Below, in pieces: positions 25,287-34,372 of a stretch of 64,000 bases of DNA (positions within the stretch are counted from its first letter, which is position 1; each line of letters opens with the position of its first letter). The DNA lies in NCBI GenBank assembly GCA_964538025.1, contig CAZICZ010000003.1, forward strand, positions 124,001 to 188,000. Reading direction: 5' to 3'. The DNA is from UBA5078 sp964538025 (GTDB lineage: Bacteria > Pseudomonadota > Gammaproteobacteria > Pseudomonadales > Pseudohongiellaceae). The translations under genes and the position numbers were made by a program. The notes below the pieces were generated by a model, which saw only the letters and a list, made by a program, of their open reading frames with translations, searched no databases and was not told the origin of the DNA.

Positions 25287-28240
25287 GTTGTCTTATCCTC
25301 AGCAAAAAGTCGTGTCCATACCTCATGGACCTGGTGTTGTTGGGCCTGCAGGGCGGGCGAGAGGACCTCGTCTTCCTGCTGGGAGAGCGCGTAGTGGTGC
25401 AGCGCCGAGCGCAGCCCCAGATACGCCGAGGTCAGGAGTGCCGCATCCGCCTGCGTCATCACCTGGCACTCCTGCGCCGCCTCCAGAATGCGGACATTGT
25501 CCGGATAGGTCAGCAGCGACGGGAACTGATGTCCATAGGCCAGCACGAGAGCTTGCACCATGAACTCGATGTCCACGATACCGCCCTCGGAATGTTTGAT
25601 GATAAAGGAGAGTTTGCCGCGCTCGGCTGCCGGGCGTTTGGCAAATTCGTCACGCATGCGCCGCCGCATGGCGCTGACCTCCCGGAACAGGGTCGCCCTG
25701 TCGCGCTCGGCGCCCAGAATGGTAGCGCGCAGCGCGTCAAACGTGGCATGCAGGGTCGCGCTGCCCGCCACGGCACGGGCGCGCACCAGCGCCTGATGCT
25801 CCCAGGTCCACGCCTCCTGCCGCTCGTAGGACGCAAAGGCATCGACCGAGCTGACCAGAAGACCCGACTCGCCCGAGGGCCGTAGCCGCATGTCGACTTC
25901 ATAGAGGGTGCCCGAGACCGTGTGCGTGCCCAGCATGGAAATCACCCGCTGTGCGAGGCGTGTGTAAAACTCGCGGCTGTACAGGGGCCGCTGGTCTCCT
26001 CGGGTGACCGTCATCTCGTCCAGCGAGCCCTGGTGCAGGAACACCAGATCGAGGTCGGAGAGATAGCTCAGCTCGAGCCCCCCCAACTTGCCGAACCCGA
26101 TGACGACAAAGTCCATGTTCCCATGCTCCCCGGCGGTGTTGACGGGATACCCATGTTTGCGCGTCAGGAAGTGCCAGCTCAACGCGAGCACCTGCTCCAG
26201 CACTGCCTCGGCGGTGAAGGTCAGATAGTCGCTCACCTTCATCACCGTTAAACGCCCCGTAATCTGGGCAGCTGCAACCTGCAGGGTGTGAGACTGCTTG
26301 AAATAGCGCAGGGTCTCCATCTGCTCCTCGTAGTTGTCCGGCTCGATGCGCAGCAATTGCTGCGCGAGCTCTTCCTGCAGCACTGCCTTGACAGGAGGCT
26401 CATCAATGCCACCGAGCAGCTCGTCCAGCAGGACGGGATGCTTGCTGAGAAATTCGGTCACGAAGGGACTGGCGGTGCACAGCGTGACCACCTCTTTCAG
26501 CACGCTGCGGTTCTCCAGCATCAGCACCAGGTAAGCCGTCCGGCGGCTGACGGCACTGATCAGGGTCATTACACGGCGCAAGGCAAGGCTGGGCGTCGGG
26601 GCCTCGGACACGGCCTGCAGCAAGACCGGCATAAAGCGATCGAAACGCTGGCGGCTTTCCCCCTGCAACAACACGAAGTGGCGGTCCTGACGGAAGTCTT
26701 CGATCAGCGCAAGCGTGCCCGCGGCATCTTCAAAGGCCCGCGCCTGAAGAAACTGTTCGGCCGCCGCGCGCGTCATTTCTTGCCGCCAGAGACTGCCCCA
26801 TTCACTGTTCTCTGCGGTGTGTACAACGGGCTGGTCCTCGTCCTCGGCGCGAATGACCTCGGCGAAATGCTGGGAAACCCGGTGGCGGTGCCTATCAAGC
26901 GTTTCCACCAGCGCGGGCCAGTCGGCACAGCCCATGGCCAGCGCAACGCGTTCTCGCTCCAGAGGATCGCTCACCAGCATCTGAGTCTGCTTGTTGGCCA
27001 GGCCCTGCAGCTTGTGTTCCAGTGCCCGCAGAAACCCGTAGGCCTCGCACAGCTCAGACACTGTGGCCGCCGGCAGATACCCCTGTGCTTCCAACACCGC
27101 CATGGCGAGGTAGAGCGAGGGTTCCTGCAAACGTTTGTCGCGCCCGCCATGCACAAGCTGCAGGGCCTGGACGATAAACTCGACCTCTCGGATGCCACCG
27201 GGCCCTAACTTGATGTCCTGGCTCAGGCCCTTGCGGCGGACCTGTTTGTTGATCTGCATTTTCATGCTGCGCAGGGCTTCGAAGGCGGAAAAATCGAGGT
27301 AGCGGCGGTACACAAAGGGGCGCAACTGCGCCAGCAGCTCGAGGCCACGCACCTGATCTCCCGCCACAATGCGACCCTTGATCAGCGCGTAGCGCTCCCA
27401 GTCGCGGCCCTGACTTTGATAATAGGTTTCCATGGCGTCAAAGCTGCACACCAGCGCACCCTCGCTGCCATAGGGACGCAGGCGCATGTCCACGCGATAC
27501 ACAAAACCGTCGGCCGTGACCGTGTCGATGACATCGATCAGGCGCTGGCCGAGCCGGGTGAAAAACTGTTGGTTGGTCAGGGGCTCCCCCTGCGCCGGCT
27601 GGGTCTCGCCCGCTTCGGGGTAGATGAAGATGAGGTCGATGTCGGAGGACAGGTTGAGCTCGTGGGCCCCGAGTTTGCCCATGCCGATGATGCTCATCGC
27701 CTGCGGACGTCCGGAACGCTCCCCCACGGGGCAGCCCCATTTCTGCACGGCGGCCTCATGCAGGACCGACAGCGCGGCATCCAGCTGGGCATCGGCAAGC
27801 GCGGAGATTTCGGCACACAGCTCCCGGATATCGGCCCGCTCACACACATCGCGCCAGATCAGACGCAGCATCTGGGCCTGTTGATAGCGTCTCAGCCGCT
27901 GTTTGAGTGCCGCTTCGCGCTCCGCCTCGGGCAGCGTCCGCAGCTCGGCGATCCGCCCCTGGAGTTCCTGCGCGAAATCGTCTTTTGCCGCGCGATGCAG
28001 CTCGCCCCGGCGATACAGGTCGACCACCATGGCGGGCGAGGCAATACACAGTTGAGCCACATAATCACTGGCACACCAGACGCTGCAAAGGCCCTTGGTG
28101 AAGGTTTCCTCCTGCTCGACCAGCGTGACGAGACTTTCCTTCGGGGACAGGCCCTGGGTGAGTTCACTTTCACGCAGGCGCTGCCAGTAGCGCGCAATGA
28201 GGTCCCCGAGGGCGGGAGTCAGGTGGTGTGTGTCCAGCAT
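25283..28240 (-). CDS. glnE: Bifunctional glutamine synthetase adenylyltransferase/adenylyl-removing enzyme
   Basis: At 985 residues this is a full-length GlnE, which adenylylates or deadenylylates glutamine synthetase in response to PII. Both nucleotidyltransferase domains are intact: IGMGKLGAHELNLSSDIDLI near residue 200 in the N-terminal (deadenylylating) half, and IGFGKLGGLELSYLSDLDLV near residue 727 in the C-terminal (adenylylating) half, each with the paired aspartates. GlnD-type linker regions lie after each. It overlaps waaF by four bases and starts 15 bases after the secretion-type ATPase gene. The glnE-waaF adjacency also occurs in Pseudomonas-like genomes, as I recall. Confidence 0.95.
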   Translation of the reverse strand: MLDTHHLTPALGDLIARYWQRLRESELTQGLSPKESLVTLVEQEETFTKGLCSVWCASDYVAQLCIASPAMVVDLYRRGELHRAAKDDFAQELQGRIAELRTLPEAEREAALKQRLRRYQQAQMLRLIWRDVCERADIRELCAEISALADAQLDAALSVLHEAAVQKWGCPVGERSGRPQAMSIIGMGKLGAHELNLSSDIDLIFIYPEAGETQPAQGEPLTNQQFFTRLGQRLIDVIDTVTADGFVYRVDMRLRPYGSEGALVCSFDAMETYYQSQGRDWERYALIKGRIVAGDQVRGLELLAQLRPFVYRRYLDFSAFEALRSMKMQINKQVRRKGLSQDIKLGPGGIREVEFIVQALQLVHGGRDKRLQEPSLYLAMAVLEAQGYLPAATVSELCEAYGFLRALEHKLQGLANKQTQMLVSDPLERERVALAMGCADWPALVETLDRHRHRVSQHFAEVIRAEDEDQPVVHTAENSEWGSLWRQEMTRAAAEQFLQARAFEDAAGTLALIEDFRQDRHFVLLQGESRQRFDRFMPVLLQAVSEAPTPSLALRRVMTLISAVSRRTAYLVLMLENRSVLKEVVTLCTASPFVTEFLSKHPVLLDELLGGIDEPPVKAVLQEELAQQLLRIEPDNYEEQMETLRYFKQSHTLQVAAAQITGRLTVMKVSDYLTFTAEAVLEQVLALSWHFLTRKHGYPVNTAGEHGNMDFVVIGFGKLGGLELSYLSDLDLVFLHQGSLDEMTVTRGDQRPLYSREFYTRLAQRVISMLGTHTVSGTLYEVDMRLRPSGESGLLVSSVDAFASYERQEAWTWEHQALVRARAVAGSATLHATFDALRATILGAERDRATLFREVSAMRRRMRDEFAKRPAAERGKLSFIIKHSEGGIVDIEFMVQALVLAYGHQFPSLLTYPDNVRILEAAQECQVMTQADAALLTSAYLGLRSALHHYALSQQEDEVLSPALQAQQHQVHEVWTRLFAEDKTT

Positions 28241-28255
28241 GCTCTGGCGAATTCC

Positions 28256-30049
28256 TTATGGTTGCCGGGCCTGGGGCGTAACCCGCAGCACTTCATTAAC
28301 GGTGGTGACGCCAGCGGCGACCTTCAGCGCTCCCGCCAAGCGCAGGCTGCGCATGCCCTCCTTGTAGGCCTGCTGTCGCAGGGCCGGCAGGTCGGATGTC
28401 GCATCCGCCAATGCCTGCAGGGATTCGGTCATGGGCATGATCTCATAGATGCCCTGGCGCCCCTTGAAGCCGGTTTCGCGACATTCCAGACAACCGACGC
28501 TCTGCGCAATCTTTTTGGGCACGCGCATTTTCCAAGGGCTCGTCAGCACTGTCCACTCTTCCTCGCTCATCTGTGCGTCTTTGCGGCAATGCGGACAGAG
28601 TACCCGCACCAGCCGCTGCGCCACGACACCCACCACCGTGGCCTTGATCAGGTAGGGGGCGACGCCCAGCTCCAGCAGACGGGTAATGGCGGAGGGGGCA
28701 TCGTTGGTGTGCAGGGTGGTCAGCACCAGATGGCCGGTCAGGGCCGCCTGAATCGCCATTTCGGCAGTGGCGAGATCACGCACCTCCCCGATCATGATGA
28801 TGTCCGGGTCCTGCCGCAGCAGTGCCTTGACGCCACTGGCAAAGTCGAGATCGATGTTGTCCTGCACCTGCATCTGGTTGAACTGCGGTTCGACCATTTC
28901 GATCGGGTCCTCGATGGTACAGACATTCACCTCGTCCGTAGCGAGCAACTTCAGTGTCGAATAGAGCGTCGTTGTTTTACCGCTGCCGGTGGGGCCGGTG
29001 ATGATGACGATGCCGTGGGAATGGCCAATGATTTTTTTCCAGCGCTCCAGATCTTCCCCTGCCAGTCCCAAACTCTCGAAGGGCCTGAGCAGCACTTCCG
29101 GATCGAATATCCGCATGACAAGCTTTTCGCCAAAAGCGGTTGGCAACGTGGACAACCGCAGTTCGATTTCCTCACCCGTGGGACTTTTGGTTTTGAGGCG
29201 GCCATCCTGTGGACGTCGTTTCTCAGCGACATTCATGCGGCCCAGAATCTTAATGCGGCTCGTCACCGCATTCATGACCTGCATGGGCAACGCATAGACG
29301 GTATAGAGCACACCGTCAATTCTGAACCGGACATTCCCTTTTTCCCGCCGCGGCTCGATGTGGATATCGCTGGCGCGCTGATCAAATGCATATTGCAGCA
29401 ACCAGTCCACAATACTGACGATATGCTGATCGTTCGCTTCCGGGTCCTTGATGTTTCCCAACTCCAGCATCTGCTCAAGATTGCTGAGTCCGGGAAGCGC
29501 TTTACCCGAATTTTTACTGGCATGACTGATGGAGTTGGCAAGGCTGTAAAATTCGGTGGTGAGACGTTTGATCTCAAGGGGGTTCGCCACCACGCGGCGA
29601 ATGCGTTTTTGCAGTACATGCTCGAGGTCCGCTTCCCAGGAACTGATATAGGGTTCGGTGCTCGCAATCACGACTTCGTGGGGGCGCACCTCCACAGCAA
29701 GAATGTTATGACGTTGCGTAAACGCGTAGGACATGACCTGGGTGATCTGAGCCACATCGATTTTCAGGGGATCGATGCGGTAGTAGTCCTGCCCTGCCTG
29801 TTCCGCAAGACAACGCGTGAGCGTTTCAATATCCAGTGTGCGATGAGGTGCGATGAGGTCAGGAAGATTTTGTTCGGCCACCCACGCCAACAGCGGCATG
29901 CGCAACTCGTCGCGCCCCCGTCGACGGGACAGCAGCGTATCGGCATCGTGCTGGCTGATTCTGCCGGCGGCAAGCAGCGCCTGGAGGAAACTGCCAAGCT
30001 CTACGGGATTGCCCGGCACGGCATTCTGCTTTTTCGAGCTGTTACTCAC
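28256..30049 (-). CDS. GspE/PilB-family type II/IV secretion ATPase, stand-alone
   Basis: A 597-residue hexameric traffic ATPase. An N-terminal GspE/MshE-like domain (EQAGQDYYRIDPLKID near residue 75) precedes the core, with Walker A GPTGSGKTTTLYS near residue 340, the Asp box, Walker B in DPDIIMIGEVRD and the His box TLHTNDAPSAITRL. A tetracysteine zinc motif (CPHC ... CLEC) follows near residues 480-520. The GTG start at 30049 has GGGAG seven bases before it and is preferred over an upstream ATG. No pilin, platform or secretin genes are nearby, so the partner machine lies elsewhere or this is an orphan regulator-like ATPase. Product family is certain, pathway is not. Confidence 0.87.
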   Translation of the reverse strand: MSNSSKKQNAVPGNPVELGSFLQALLAAGRISQHDADTLLSRRRGRDELRMPLLAWVAEQNLPDLIAPHRTLDIETLTRCLAEQAGQDYYRIDPLKIDVAQITQVMSYAFTQRHNILAVEVRPHEVVIASTEPYISSWEADLEHVLQKRIRRVVANPLEIKRLTTEFYSLANSISHASKNSGKALPGLSNLEQMLELGNIKDPEANDQHIVSIVDWLLQYAFDQRASDIHIEPRREKGNVRFRIDGVLYTVYALPMQVMNAVTSRIKILGRMNVAEKRRPQDGRLKTKSPTGEEIELRLSTLPTAFGEKLVMRIFDPEVLLRPFESLGLAGEDLERWKKIIGHSHGIVIITGPTGSGKTTTLYSTLKLLATDEVNVCTIEDPIEMVEPQFNQMQVQDNIDLDFASGVKALLRQDPDIIMIGEVRDLATAEMAIQAALTGHLVLTTLHTNDAPSAITRLLELGVAPYLIKATVVGVVAQRLVRVLCPHCRKDAQMSEEEWTVLTSPWKMRVPKKIAQSVGCLECRETGFKGRQGIYEIMPMTESLQALADATSDLPALRQQAYKEGMRSLRLAGALKVAAGVTTVNEVLRVTPQARQP

Positions 30050-30185
30050 ACGCACTCTCCCTCGTCGGCGGTCAGCGTGTTGCTGTCCTCGCTCTGCCAA
30101 CAAGTTTATACTGCGCGCCATCAATTACAACGACCTCCACCCCATTGCCATTCCCCTGACCTGACCGAACCTGCCGGAAATTTCT

Positions 30186-32105
30186 ATGCTGCTTTACAGA
30201 CTCACCGCGCTCTCACTTGCCTACGGTGACCGGCCCCTGCTGGACAAGGTCGACCTCGCCATTCACTCCGGCGAGCGCATCGGTGTGCTGGGTCAGAACG
30301 GCGCCGGCAAATCCACCTTCCTCAAATTGCTCGCAGGAGACGCCCTCCCCGACAGCGGGGAGCTATGGCGCGAACCCTCCCTGCGCGTGGCAACGCTTGA
30401 CCAGAATCTGCCCGCACTCAGCGATGAAACCGTCTACGACCATATTGCCGGCGGCCTCGAGGGCTTGGGCGATCTGTTGCGTCGTTACCATGCCCTCACC
30501 CATGGCAGTGGCCCGGAAATGGACTGGCAGGACCCGCGCCAGCTGGAAGAAATGGGCAAGCTGCAGCGGCAGATTGAGGCGCGAGACGGCTGGGCTTTCC
30601 AGCACCGCATTGACAGTGTGATCGACAGCCTGAAGCTGCCGGCGGACTCCCTGATGCGCGATCTCTCCGGCGGCAGCCGGCGCCGCGCAGATCTGGGCCG
30701 CGCGCTTGTCTCTGCTCCCGACATGCTCCTGCTTGATGAGCCCACCAACCATCTGGATATCCCCACCATCGAATGGCTCGAAAAATTCCTGACGGGCTTT
30801 TCCGGTGCCGTCGTGGTGATCAGCCACGACCGGCAGTTTTTACAGCGCATCACGAACCGCATCATCGAAGTGGATCGCGGTCAGCTGCGGTGCTGGGACA
30901 AAGATTACGAGAGTTTCCTGGTGTTCCGGGAGCAGCAGCTTGATGCCGAGGACAAGGCCAACAGCGAATTCGACAAACGCCTTGCCGAAGAGGAACGCTG
31001 GATTCGACAGGGCATCAAAGCCCGCCGCACCCGCAACGAGGGACGGGTGCGGGCGCTCAAGAAAATGCGCGAGGAACGCAAGCAACGCCGGGAGCTCGGC
31101 GGCAAGGCCCGCTTCGATCTCGAAACCGCGGGCCTTTCCGGAAAGCTGGTGGTGGAAGCTTCCCAGATCAGCCACAGCTTCGGGGGACGCCCTCTCATCC
31201 GGCGCTTTTCGACGCGCATCATGCGCGGGGATCGTATTGGCTTTATCGGTGTGAACGGCTGTGGCAAGACGACCCTGCTGAAAATTCTGCTGGGCAACCT
31301 GCGCCCCGATGAGGGAGAGGTGACGCTTGGCACCAATCTGGAGCTGCTGTATTTCGACCAGCTGCGCAATCAGCTGGAGCCCGAGAAATCCGTTATCGAC
31401 AATCTGTGCGAGGGGCGCGAGTTCATCGAGATCAACGGCAAAAAGCGCCATGTGATCAGTTATCTGCAGGACTTCCTGTTTGCGCCTGCCCGCACGCGCC
31501 AGCCCGTGAAATCGCTCTCGGGCGGCGAACAGAATCGCCTGATTCTTGCCAAGCTGTTCAGCAAGCCGGCAAACCTGATCGTACTGGATGAGCCTACCAA
31601 TGATCTGGACATGGAAACGCTGGAACTTCTTGAAGAGATTCTGCTGGAGTTTCAGGGCACCATTTTGCTGGTCAGTCACGACCGGCGCTTTCTCGACAAC
31701 GTGGTCACCAGCAGTATCGTATTTGAAGGCAATGGCGTCGTGCGCGAAACCGTTGGCGGGTATCAGGATTGGGTTGATCAGGGTGGCAAGCTGGTGTCCT
31801 TTCTTGATCTCGAAAAATCCGCGAAGGCAAAACCCGGTATTACCGAACCGGGCGCCTCGCCTGCTCCCGTGACGCCCAAGACCGCGGCTCCCAAATTATC
31901 CTACAAGGCACAGCGCGAGCTGGACCAGTTGCCCAAGGACATCGAAGGGTTGGAGGCCGAGATTGCCGCGCTGGCCGAGGCCATGGCGGACCCCGATTTT
32001 TACGCACAGCCGCAGCCCGAAATTGAAGCGCGCATGGCGGCGCTTGCGGCAAAACAGAAGACGCTGGAAGGACTGTACGAGCGCTGGGAGGCGCTACTGG
32101 GCTGA
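30186..32105 (+). CDS. uup: ABC-F family ATPase Uup
   Basis: A 639-residue soluble ATPase with two ABC domains and no membrane part. The first has Walker A GQNGAGKST near residue 36, signature LSGGSRRR and LLDEPTNHLD; the second has GVNGCGKTT near residue 355, LSGGEQNR and VLDEPTNDLD. Between them lies the charged linker characteristic of ABC-F proteins. The final 90 residues (after an Ala/Pro-rich spacer) form the coiled-coil DNA/ribosome-binding tail of Uup rather than the shorter end of EttA. Uup affects transposon excision and ribosome or replication-intermediate handling. It ends one base before the stop of the M48 gene on the other strand. Confidence 0.92.
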   Translation: MLLYRLTALSLAYGDRPLLDKVDLAIHSGERIGVLGQNGAGKSTFLKLLAGDALPDSGELWREPSLRVATLDQNLPALSDETVYDHIAGGLEGLGDLLRRYHALTHGSGPEMDWQDPRQLEEMGKLQRQIEARDGWAFQHRIDSVIDSLKLPADSLMRDLSGGSRRRADLGRALVSAPDMLLLDEPTNHLDIPTIEWLEKFLTGFSGAVVVISHDRQFLQRITNRIIEVDRGQLRCWDKDYESFLVFREQQLDAEDKANSEFDKRLAEEERWIRQGIKARRTRNEGRVRALKKMREERKQRRELGGKARFDLETAGLSGKLVVEASQISHSFGGRPLIRRFSTRIMRGDRIGFIGVNGCGKTTLLKILLGNLRPDEGEVTLGTNLELLYFDQLRNQLEPEKSVIDNLCEGREFIEINGKKRHVISYLQDFLFAPARTRQPVKSLSGGEQNRLILAKLFSKPANLIVLDEPTNDLDMETLELLEEILLEFQGTILLVSHDRRFLDNVVTSSIVFEGNGVVRETVGGYQDWVDQGGKLVSFLDLEKSAKAKPGITEPGASPAPVTPKTAAPKLSYKAQRELDQLPKDIEGLEAEIAALAEAMADPDFYAQPQPEIEARMAALAAKQKTLEGLYERWEALLG

Positions 32106-32106
32106 G

Positions 32107-33624
32107 CTATTCAATGATCTTGATCCACTCGCCCGGCTGGGGGGTGCCCGTCGGATAATAGCCGTTGATCAGACGCAGCGTTTCTTCCGGGTAATTGGCA
32201 ATCGGGCTCATGCGGGCCAACGCGGCAAAGGTAAAGCCCTCCCCCACCTGGACATAACGGATCTTGCTCTCGTTGCCCGAGAAGCGTTCATTGGCCTGAA
32301 TCGCCCGGAAGGAGCGGATAGAGGCGAGCAACAGGGCATCACTGTCCTCCGCGCCAGCTCCCGACGCGATATCACCGGTAAAGATAAACACACGCGGTCC
32401 AAGGTAAATCACGGCAATACGCTGGTTCTTGCCATCCTTGCTGGTGGTCCCGGTATAGCCAATCAACCGGAACTGTTCGAGTGCCTCGGACTTCTGCAGT
32501 GAGCTGATGCCCAGTTTGTCGCGAATAAACAGGCGCGGCTCGATGCTTTCCTGCATGCGCTGCACCTCTACCCGAAGACTGCTGTCGCCCTGGGCGCTGG
32601 TGGCGGACACCGTGGTAGGGGTCTCGGAGACTGTCCAGTCGTTCGGGAACACGAGGGTATAACCCAGGAGGGTCTGGTAATACCGGTTACGGGCCTCCGA
32701 GCCGGTGGTTCGCTGGCTCTCCCCGACCACCAGCCCATCGATGTTGTCGCGGAACTTGGTGTTGTCGACCAGGGTTGCCTGATTCGCCGGCAGCGCGCCG
32801 ACGCTGGCGATGGCCTGTTGCAGGCGGGTGTCATTGCGCGGGTGCGTGGCAAACAGCCCGTGATAGCTGGGCTGCTGGTTTGCCACCTTGGTGTTGAAGT
32901 CTTCCTGATTTTTGAGCACGGTGACGACGTTGATCACCGCCTGCGGGTTGTAGCCCGCCCGCAGCAGGTACTCCGCGCCAAGGGTATCGGCCTCCAGTTC
33001 ATGTTCCCGGCCGAAGCCACTGAGTCCGGCCTGGGCCCACAGGGACCCGACGTCCATGATCTGTGAGCCGATATAGCCACTGCCCGTGGCGACCGCGGCC
33101 ACCACTCCCCCCACGCCCGAGGCGACGCGGGCCAAGCTGCCACGGGACTGCTGCTGCACCGCGTGGCGGGCGGTGATGTGGCCGATCTCATGGCCCAGAA
33201 CGGCGGCCAGTTCGGCCTCGGAGTTCAGATAGGCCATCAGGCCGCGGTTGATGTACACATAGCCGCCCGGCAAGGCAAAGGCGTTGATTTCGGGGCTGTC
33301 GATGACGGTAAAGGTAAAGGTGAGATCGGGACGATCGCTGACGGCCGCCAGTCGCTGACCCACTTCATTCACATAGGCATTGAGGTCGGCGTCTTCCACC
33401 AATGCCATGGTCTGCATGACCTTGGCATGCTCTTCGGCCCCGATTTCGAGCTCCCGCTTCTCGGTCATGGTGACGATGTTGGCCTGGCCCGTCGCCGGGT
33501 TGATGGCACAGGCGCTGAGCATCCCCGCTAGCCCCAGCGCGCCAAGGGCGAGTCGCCAGGCAGGACGGACAGCGGTCAGCGAAAAGGGGGCGATCGGAGA
33601 GGACGGAGGACGGCGCATAATCAC
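32107..33624 (-). CDS. M48 metalloprotease lipoprotein (BepA/LoiP-like), last gene of the envelope operon
   Basis: A 505-residue zinc protease. A signal sequence with lipobox LSAC (Cys39) predicts an outer-membrane lipoprotein. The zinc site is HEIGH at residues 145-149, with the third ligand Glu209 in EHELEAD. The family segment INAFALPGGYVYINRGLMAYL is at about residues 113-132. The C-terminal 200 residues, ending in TLRLINGYYPTGTPQPGEW, are not TPRs as in BepA; such tails occur in other M48 lipoproteins. BepA and LoiP cut misfolded outer-membrane proteins, so quality control of the proteins encoded upstream is an attractive idea. It starts 14 bases after the preceding lipoprotein gene. Confidence 0.85.
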   Translation of the reverse strand: MIMRRPPSSPIAPFSLTAVRPAWRLALGALGLAGMLSACAINPATGQANIVTMTEKRELEIGAEEHAKVMQTMALVEDADLNAYVNEVGQRLAAVSDRPDLTFTFTVIDSPEINAFALPGGYVYINRGLMAYLNSEAELAAVLGHEIGHITARHAVQQQSRGSLARVASGVGGVVAAVATGSGYIGSQIMDVGSLWAQAGLSGFGREHELEADTLGAEYLLRAGYNPQAVINVVTVLKNQEDFNTKVANQQPSYHGLFATHPRNDTRLQQAIASVGALPANQATLVDNTKFRDNIDGLVVGESQRTTGSEARNRYYQTLLGYTLVFPNDWTVSETPTTVSATSAQGDSSLRVEVQRMQESIEPRLFIRDKLGISSLQKSEALEQFRLIGYTGTTSKDGKNQRIAVIYLGPRVFIFTGDIASGAGAEDSDALLLASIRSFRAIQANERFSGNESKIRYVQVGEGFTFAALARMSPIANYPEETLRLINGYYPTGTPQPGEWIKIIE

Positions 33625-33638
33625 TTCCTGAATCGGGA

Positions 33639-34331
33639 TTAGTCCCCGTTCACAAACTGTTGCAGCTGACTGGCCAAGCTGTTGCAGGCATTCGCCTCGA
33701 CACGGGCCAGCAGGGGAATCGGGACTACCACGGCCGGCACATAGGACTGCCCGGTGGCATCCGTGCTGATGGTGCCCACGTTGGCGAACGATGACACGTC
33801 CCAGACACGGGCATCAAAATTGGAATCATCTTCCCACGACCCAAAGCCGAAGCAGCCTCCGCCTCCGGGACCTACCGCGCAGGAGATTGACCCTGTGCGG
33901 CTGGTGGTTTCCGTCTGCCCATCAAGCCAGACGATGTAGCGGATGCCAAACTCGGCGATCTTGTTCGCCACCATTTCCTCTTCCATCAGGGCTTGCAGAT
34001 CGGAGGTGCGCAGCGGCGCGGTGCGGGGTTCGAACCATGGGAACATGGAATCGATGAACTCTTTTTCGGGAATGACACGAATGCCGCGCGAACCGCGAGC
34101 AACACGCTCCCCAACGCAATCCACGAACTCTTCCCGCGTCTCGTAGGCGCTGCCCTGCCGGCGACCCAGGATCACGATCGACTCATGGTCCTCGATGCCG
34201 GTCTCGCCCTGTCTGAACTCATCAACGGTCGTGGTGGTGCAGGCGGCCAGAAGCATGGCGCAGATCAGCGTGAAACCCACAGGAAAGGCGATTTGCCCTG
34301 CTCTCTTGGAACCCTTGTGTTCGGAAACCAT
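33639..34331 (-). CDS. Unknown lipoprotein L (230 aa) of the VWA-ExbB envelope operon
   Basis: I do not recognise this family. A signal sequence ends in the lipobox LAAC (Cys31), giving TTTTVDEFRQGE after it. The mature part has RVIPEKEFIDSMFPWFEP, a helical stretch around LQALMEEEMVANKIAEFG, then RYIVWLDGQTETTSR and a glycine-cysteine-rich loop GPGGGGCFGFGSW before an Asp-rich beta segment DARVWDVSSF. The alternation of strands resembles small beta-rich outer-membrane lipoproteins such as CsgG-like or FlgO-like folds, but this is a weak impression. It lies between lipoprotein K and the M48 protease gene. Confidence 0.72.
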   Translation of the reverse strand: MVSEHKGSKRAGQIAFPVGFTLICAMLLAACTTTTVDEFRQGETGIEDHESIVILGRRQGSAYETREEFVDCVGERVARGSRGIRVIPEKEFIDSMFPWFEPRTAPLRTSDLQALMEEEMVANKIAEFGIRYIVWLDGQTETTSRTGSISCAVGPGGGGCFGFGSWEDDSNFDARVWDVSSFANVGTISTDATGQSYVPAVVVPIPLLARVEANACNSLASQLQQFVNGD

Positions 34332-34372
34332 AAGTGCCTCGCTGCTTACCCTCCCCCCGGGGGGAGCTGACG

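Noticed and set aside
27416..30229. A 937-codon open frame on the plus strand
   Set aside because: It lies entirely antisense to glnE and the GspE/PilB-like ATPase, both with clear conserved motifs, and its translation has no recognisable domain. High GC content makes long antisense frames common.
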